This document shows, piece by piece, positions 58,894-64,000 of a stretch of DNA of 64,000 bases; within the stretch, counting starts at the first letter, position 1, and each line of letters begins with the position of its first letter. Both the position numbers and the translations under genes were made by a program. The notes below the pieces were generated by a model that was given only the letters and a program-made list of their open reading frames with translations, did no database searches and was not told where the DNA came from. The DNA comes from Xenopus tropicalis (lineage: Eukaryota; Chordata; Amphibia; Anura; Pipidae): positions 88,809,410 to 88,873,409 of the forward strand of contig NC_030683.2 of assembly GCF_000004195.4 (NCBI RefSeq). Direction: 5' to 3'.

Positions 58894-60009
58894 CTACAAA
58901 ACAAGAATTAGTCTGTACTATCAGATGAAAGTAACTGTGAAACTAAAAATCTAATTCGTTTAACAGAAAAGCAGTTGGAGTAATCAGGGTTTTAGCTGCA
59001 GCTCAGTCCATCGGTGCCAGTCAGATGCTTCTGCATTGGGCATCACCTTTGCACCTTTTATTATATAACCCCAATAGCCTTGTAGCTTCAGCCATAACCA
59101 GAAATACAGAAACACTATTGATTACAGAGTAGTCATATGAGCCATTTTCATTTATCTGCATTTATAACCCAGATTATTGTTAAATCTCCAAGCTTCATCT
59201 CCAGAAGTATTCTCAATCACATATTACTTTCTTTGGGAATGTATGGTGGTTCTAATCTAGTTCCCATAGGTATGTGATGTATTATCAAGAATGTTTGGGA
59301 CCTTGGGTTTTTCAGATAAGGGTTTTTTTAAGTAATTTAGTTAACCATACCTTAAGTTTGATACAGGATTTGCACCTTGTGGAATGAAATATTGCCATAG
59401 AAATGTAGAATGCAAATCCCTAGTAGATATGTCTTTCTTTTCTGAACCCTAGATACATGTGTTTACTGACCATTTACAAACAATGTAAACACATCATGAT
59501 ATATATAGATATCATGATATCTATATATAAGAAATAAGCTGGTCTGCACTCACAGGTCTTATGTAGAAAAACTACCATTGTATCAAAATGAAAAAAAAAG
59601 TATCAACAATTCAGCCACTCCATTGTACACAATGTAGCCAGAAATTATAACATGTAAAAAAAAGAACCTATTTGTTTGTTTGGTAACCATAACTAATCTG
59701 ATATCAAGGAGATTGCCCTAATATATGAGCACCATTTATATCAAATATTTTAACCTCGATTATAAGCTTGAACCACAATAGAGATCATAAAATGTACCCA
59801 CAGCTTGACAGTGCACAGCTTGACATGGGTAGGCATTTCGGAGCGGTTAGTTGCCTGTGGTAGCAGAGATCTACCATGGCCAACTCATTCCGAGGGCCAT
59901 CAGCCTAAAGACTTAAAGCTTATTTTGCCGCAAAAGTCAGCCCTAAAAAATATTAAAGTGTGTGGATCAAATAAATAAATGTGTTTTTCTCAAATAAAAC
60001 AATATCACA
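58894..60009. other. Intergenic downstream of perm1
   Basis: Contains the 30-bp palindrome and possibly a decayed element up to the Tc1-like end. No exon recognised. Confidence 0.5.
59500..59529. repeat. Perfect 30-bp palindrome
   Basis: TATATATAGATATCATGATA with tctatatata is its own reverse complement, centred at 59514/59515. It may be the tip of a decayed fold-back element. Confidence 0.85.
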
Positions 60010-60135
60010 TGAAGCTAGTTTTGAGTTGTGTTTCAGTGCTTAGAATATCACAGAGAACAACATTTCAGTGAAAGGTTTGTCATTTACTAGAATGAAAGAA
60101 ATTGTCCTAGGTCTGAATACTTTTGCTAGACACTG
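60010..60135 (-). mobile_element. Tc1/mariner-like terminal fragment
   Basis: Ends aatacttttgctagacactg followed by TA; in reverse it reads CAGTGTCTAGCAAAAGTATT then cagacc, a Tc1-type terminal repeat. I did not locate the other end or any transposase. Confidence 0.6.
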
Positions 60136-60330
60136 TAAATACACATACAATTCAAGGAAACAGTATGATAAGACATGGCTGTACCTTTATTTGCCACAGC
60201 AGACATGCAGGAAAAATTCTAACAAGTTAAGAGTGTACCTCAAAGGAGGTTTTCACATATGCTATATAAGGAAAGTTCCTGCCACCGGACACATTTCTAC
60301 AAACCACAATCATTTTCTTATACTCAGTTC

Positions 60331-60675
60331 TTAAAGGAGACATATAGCATAGAAAACTCTAATCTTGTACTCAATATTGAATAATATTTGTATCAGCTTT
60401 ACCTCTGGGCTAAAAATCATTATCTTTAAAAATGGCCCCTTTACTGGAGCTCCCCATAGATCTGCTCAAACCCTCTTAGTGTTTTAAATGAGGGGTGTGC
60501 ATGTCCTAATGGTTCCTGCCAAAGCACAGAAGGAGGGGGATAGCCAATCACAGCCCTGCAGTCACACAAGCAAAGACAGGCTTCAGTTCCCTATCAGGTC
60601 AGCCTAGCTGCTGATTGGTTCCTACTCTACAGTGCTGTGTGCTGAATGCTCCTTGAAACCCCCCAACATTTTGGT
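60331..60675. mobile_element. T2-like repeat (TTAAAGGAGACATATAGC)
   Basis: The T2-type left end is followed by aaaaactctaatcttgt-like sequence and an interior with agccaatcacagccctgcag and gctgattggttcctac. I did not find a matching right end. Confidence 0.55.
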
Positions 60676-60795
60676 TAGGGATTGATAGATTACATTTTAT
60701 TTGACAAATGATGTAAGCAAGGACATATTGTACTAGAAGCAATAATGCCACAGTGGTGTATCTATTTATATGAAATGATTGTACATGTATGACAT

Positions 60796-61071
60796 GTATG
60801 AGATTTATTAAGACACACAATTTTTTTGATGCGCAATTTTTTCCTACGCTTGTGCGACCCTCTTGTGCGCTTGCGCAAAAAAAATTCGGAAAGGTTTTGC
60901 CGCTGTTTACAATTGTATGGTACGAAAATTTCGTGACTTTTGGATCGCCAATACGATATTATCGTGACTAATACGATTTTTTTGTGATATTTGCGATCTT
61001 CAGAAATTATCATATCCAATCTGATTTTTTCCTATTCGGGATTCAAACTCGTGTTTTAATGAATGGGCCCC
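60796..61071. mobile_element. MITE related to 3902 and 56718
   Basis: Shares gccaatacgatattatcgtg and tttgcgatcttcagaaatt; ends in gaatgggcccc. The left end (gagatttattaagac) is partly eroded. Confidence 0.68.
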
Positions 61072-61319
61072 ATAGTTTGCTCTACTTTCTATCATGGTAT
61101 ATGTGATTAGTCCCTCAGACAATTTAGTGCCCAAAAGACAGCACATCTTGTATGCACCAATATCCATCCTTCTTTCAGGTGGCCAGTTCTGCTTTGGATA
61201 TCCGAAACGTACCTACATACAAAGAAATTGGCTCTCCAACTACATGATCTATGGCCTACTATGGAATCTAATCCAAGGTTACCCACTGCTTAGTATTATT
61301 GGTTTACAGCACTAGGGTG

Positions 61320-61580
61320 CTATTTTTCATTCCAAACAGGGCACTATCTGCAAGGAATTTGTATAATCTCCACAAGCTTGCGTGGGATTTCTTAAGGCAC
61401 TCCAGTTTCCTCCCACACTTCATAATACAGGCAGGTTACTTGACTCCTGATAAAATTAACCATAGTGTGCACATAAATGTGAAAGGGACTGAGACTTGAA
61501 GTTCTATTGGGGCATACATGCATAATCTCTGTAATATACTCTAGAATATGTTGGTGCTATATAAACAAAGCATATTAATA
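61320..61580 (+). mobile_element. L2-type LINE 3' end
   Basis: Contains gggcactatctgcaaggaat, tccagtttcctcccacac and the tail ttggtgctatataaacaaag, the L2 3' UTR signature. No coding part. Confidence 0.7.
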
Positions 61581-61826
61581 ATCAGTTCACCAAGCATCTG
61601 CTGAAATAGACCTTGCTTAGTATTAATTGAGCTAATTTAGTATATCAAGTTATGTTTAACTAAAAGAGGGGACATGTTTTTGTTTCCAGATCATCAAGCT
61701 CTGAAGCTGTCTCAGATAATACTGAGCAAATTCCTGGCCCCTATTTATAAAGCACTTGCATAGAAATGTTCTCTACTTCACTGCATTTCAGACGTTTCTG
61801 TCAGTTTTGAATTTCCTATTTGCTAA

Positions 61827-62118
61827 GATGGCCATACACTTCCATATCCACCGATTTGTTGAAGTTGCCAAACAAGCAGATCTGGGCTAGATTTGGCCAC
61901 CAACATCACCAATCATGCTAATCTAATCGCAATCAGATCATACAGAGGGGTCCACAGGTCTAGTGGATGAGGACCACATCAATGCGGTCACTGGGAGGGA
62001 AAATAAACCTGCATGGTTGATATCTGTCCAAACATCAGTTGGGCAGGCCCATTGGCCCAAGACATGGTCCAATAAATGGCCGACAAGTCAGCTGCTTTTA
62101 TTGATCCCTAGTATATAA
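61827..62118. mobile_element. Diverged relative of the 1776 MITE
   Basis: Begins aagatggccatacact, followed by the same kind of pyrimidine/purine-balanced interior (ccaccgatttgttgaag, cagttgggcaggcccattgg). Other features are too decayed to define ends. Confidence 0.45.
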
Positions 62119-62589
62119 CCACTTTAAGGTATCAAATATTCCAAAAAAGTCATAAGAATCTAGTAATGCAACTGTTGTCATTTTAAATATCAGTGTAATT
62201 GAATGGTATGGAACACACTATGTTCCTAGTGTTCTAAAGTTAATAAAGGCTACCTACTGATATGTTGCAATAGGTTACTAGATCAACAGCAAACATTAGC
62301 CCCATCTGCTGTAATATTGATAGGTGGGCAATGGCATTGCTCAGTTTTCGTTTTCTGTAGGCCTAGGAGAAAGGCATTATGTATAAAAAAACACATTATA
62401 TGAGAGGCAAGACCAAATTAAAAAGAGGATGCAACTTAATGTGGGACAGAACATACTCATAATTAAACATACTCTGTAAAAACTGTATAATATGCTAGTG
62501 CTTTTAAGGGACAGTAATAATGTTGTGTAACTATTTCTTACCAGCCAAAAGTACTTGCACACCCAATATTTTCTAAGATCTGTGGTTTG

Positions 62590-63160
62590 TTAAAGGAGAA
62601 CTAAACCCTAAAAATAAATATGGCTAGAATGCCATATTATATATACTGAATGTATTGAACCAGCCTAAAGGTTCAGCCTCTCTATAGTAGTAATGATCCA
62701 GTACTTCAAAGTGATCCCAGGGGGGTCACCATACTGGAATTTGTTATAAGTGTCAGTGACACTGCACATGCTCAGTGGGCTCTGGGCAGCTGTTGAGAAG
62801 CCAAGTTTAAGAGTTGTTGCAAATTATCAAGCAGAAAATGAAGTTTGCCTGTCATATAAGCTGATGTTACAGGGCTGATTATTGTTTTGATGCACTGGTT
62901 TCAGAGCTGCCATGTACTAATAATCTATATTATTTATGAATCAGCTATATATTGTGACATATATATTCTATATATACAGTATATTGTGCATTGATCCCTA
63001 AGCTGAGTAACTGACAGTAGCACAGAGCATGGGCAGTGAATCAGGCACAGAGCTTTCCTACTTAAAGGGCTGTGGTGGCTGGCTGGCTGGTACAGAGTCC
63101 AAACTGTAATGTACAAAATTTGTAGCCTACTTCATTATTTAAGCTTTAGTTCTCCTTTAA
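62590..63160. mobile_element. T2-type MITE, complete
   Basis: Starts TTAAAGGAGAACTAAA and ends TTTAGTTCTCCTTTAA, so the TTAA target lies at both ends. 571 bp. The interior includes a small ata-rich palindromic block near 62940-62985. No coding capacity. Confidence 0.87.
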
Positions 63161-63516
63161 ACTGACTTGCTGAACCTGCACTAAGCCAGTGGATGAGTCT
63201 CGTTTGCATTTGCCTTTTCAAAGTCATTGACCTTCACGCTTCTCTGCTATATCCCACAATCCTTGTGTACAAAGTGCTGGTGGCTTGGAATAACATGCGG
63301 GTGATACTCTACACCGGTTCCTTAACTGGAAGCATTTTCCTTTCCCAGTAGAAGTTTGACATTTTGGCAGCTCTGTGAAAAAGTCAGACAGGTGTCTGTA
63401 AAGAATTATTGCTCAGTTTAACCACTTTGTATCACTAATAGCATATATTTTCTTATATTTTCATATATATGTGTTCTTTGTACACATATATGTATGGTGA
63501 GACATAAAAAATATAG

Positions 63517-63849
63517 TACAGGTATGGGATCCCGTATCCGGAAACCCGATATCCAGAAAGCTCCAAATTACTGAAGGTCTGTCTCCCATAGACCCCATTT
63601 TAATCAAATAATTCATATTTTTAAAATTGATTTCCTTTTTCTCTGTAAAAATAAAACAGTCCCTTGTAATTGATCCCAACTAAGATATAATTAATGCTTA
63701 ATGGATGCAAAATAATCCTATTGGGTTTAATTCATATTTTATTGATTTCTTAGTAGACTTAAGGTATGAAGATCCAAATTACGGAAAGACCCCTTATCTG
63801 GAATACCCTGGGTCCCGAGCATTCTGGGTAACAGGTCCTATACCTGTAG
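63517..63849. mobile_element. TACAGGTATGGGA-family MITE, complete
   Basis: Ends TACAGGTATGGGA and inverse of TACAGGTATAGGAC. The interior includes gttatccggaaaccc-type, ctcccatagaccccatttta and aactaagatataattaat. It is a very common Xenopus repeat. Confidence 0.85.
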
Positions 63850-64000
63850 TAATGAAAAAATGAGCACTATATTATATTATATAAATATATCAGGATTTTT
63901 CAACCTGGGTCTTGAATTAACATCTGTGGAATGATAGTAAATATGCAGTTATGATCCACACCAGAATTGTAAGCTGTCTGAGAGAACATATTTTCTAGGT

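Overview
The window looks like intergenic DNA from a pipid frog (Xenopus). It is AT-rich and packed with short non-autonomous DNA transposons that I recognise as Xenopus types: T2/Kolobok-like MITEs starting TTAAAGG, hAT MITEs starting CAGGGATCCCCAACC, and the GGGGCAGATTTACTAA and TACAGGTATGGGA families. It also has CR1 and L2-type LINE fragments and a vertebrate spliced gene. I cannot separate X. tropicalis from X. laevis by reading alone.

Only one host protein-coding gene is convincingly present: perm1 (PGC-1/ERR-induced regulator in muscle 1), plus strand, coding exons 53346-55143, 55556-55645 and 55782-55885. The exons join in phase to 663 residues. A likely non-coding first exon ends at a strong splice donor at 51838. 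It lies just downstream of a perfect MEF2 consensus (51639-51648) that could also serve as TATA box. Intron 1 holds an ERR-type half-site.

Layout. 1-9.4 kb: three related MITEs, a long hairpin MITE, a hAT MITE with an exact 8-bp target duplication and several TIR elements. 9434-10126: a probable solo LTR (TG...CA, 5-bp duplication) with a CRE-like palindrome and an NRF1-type site. 11-18 kb: MITEs and three hAT copies. 18.3-18.8 kb: a MITE with an internal 39-bp array. 24.3-25.2 kb: a 60-bp minisatellite interrupted by a perfect 220-bp palindrome. 32.0-33.0 kb: a 1009-bp hAT element carrying a TATA motif and a 19-unit G-tract minisatellite. 38.7-40.5 kb: a hAT MITE and a 0.78-kb TIR element. 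42.9-46.2 kb: a CR1 3' end, a Harbinger-like MITE and a 34-bp minisatellite. 48.2-50.6 kb: a 5'-truncated CR1 with broken reverse transcriptase, inserted inside a T2-like MITE, with an empty-site relative 2 kb downstream. 51.6-55.9 kb: perm1. 56.2-56.6 kb: a hAT MITE with four NRF1-type palindromes just beyond perm1. 57.9-58.9 kb: an exact 499-bp tandem duplication. 59-64 kb: a Tc1-like end, an L2 3' end and further MITEs.

I found no tRNA, rRNA or CRISPR array, and no convincing undescribed gene system. The most useful leads are the perm1 regulatory and protein motifs, the transposon-borne NRF1-type sites, the giant palindrome and the identical tandem duplication.
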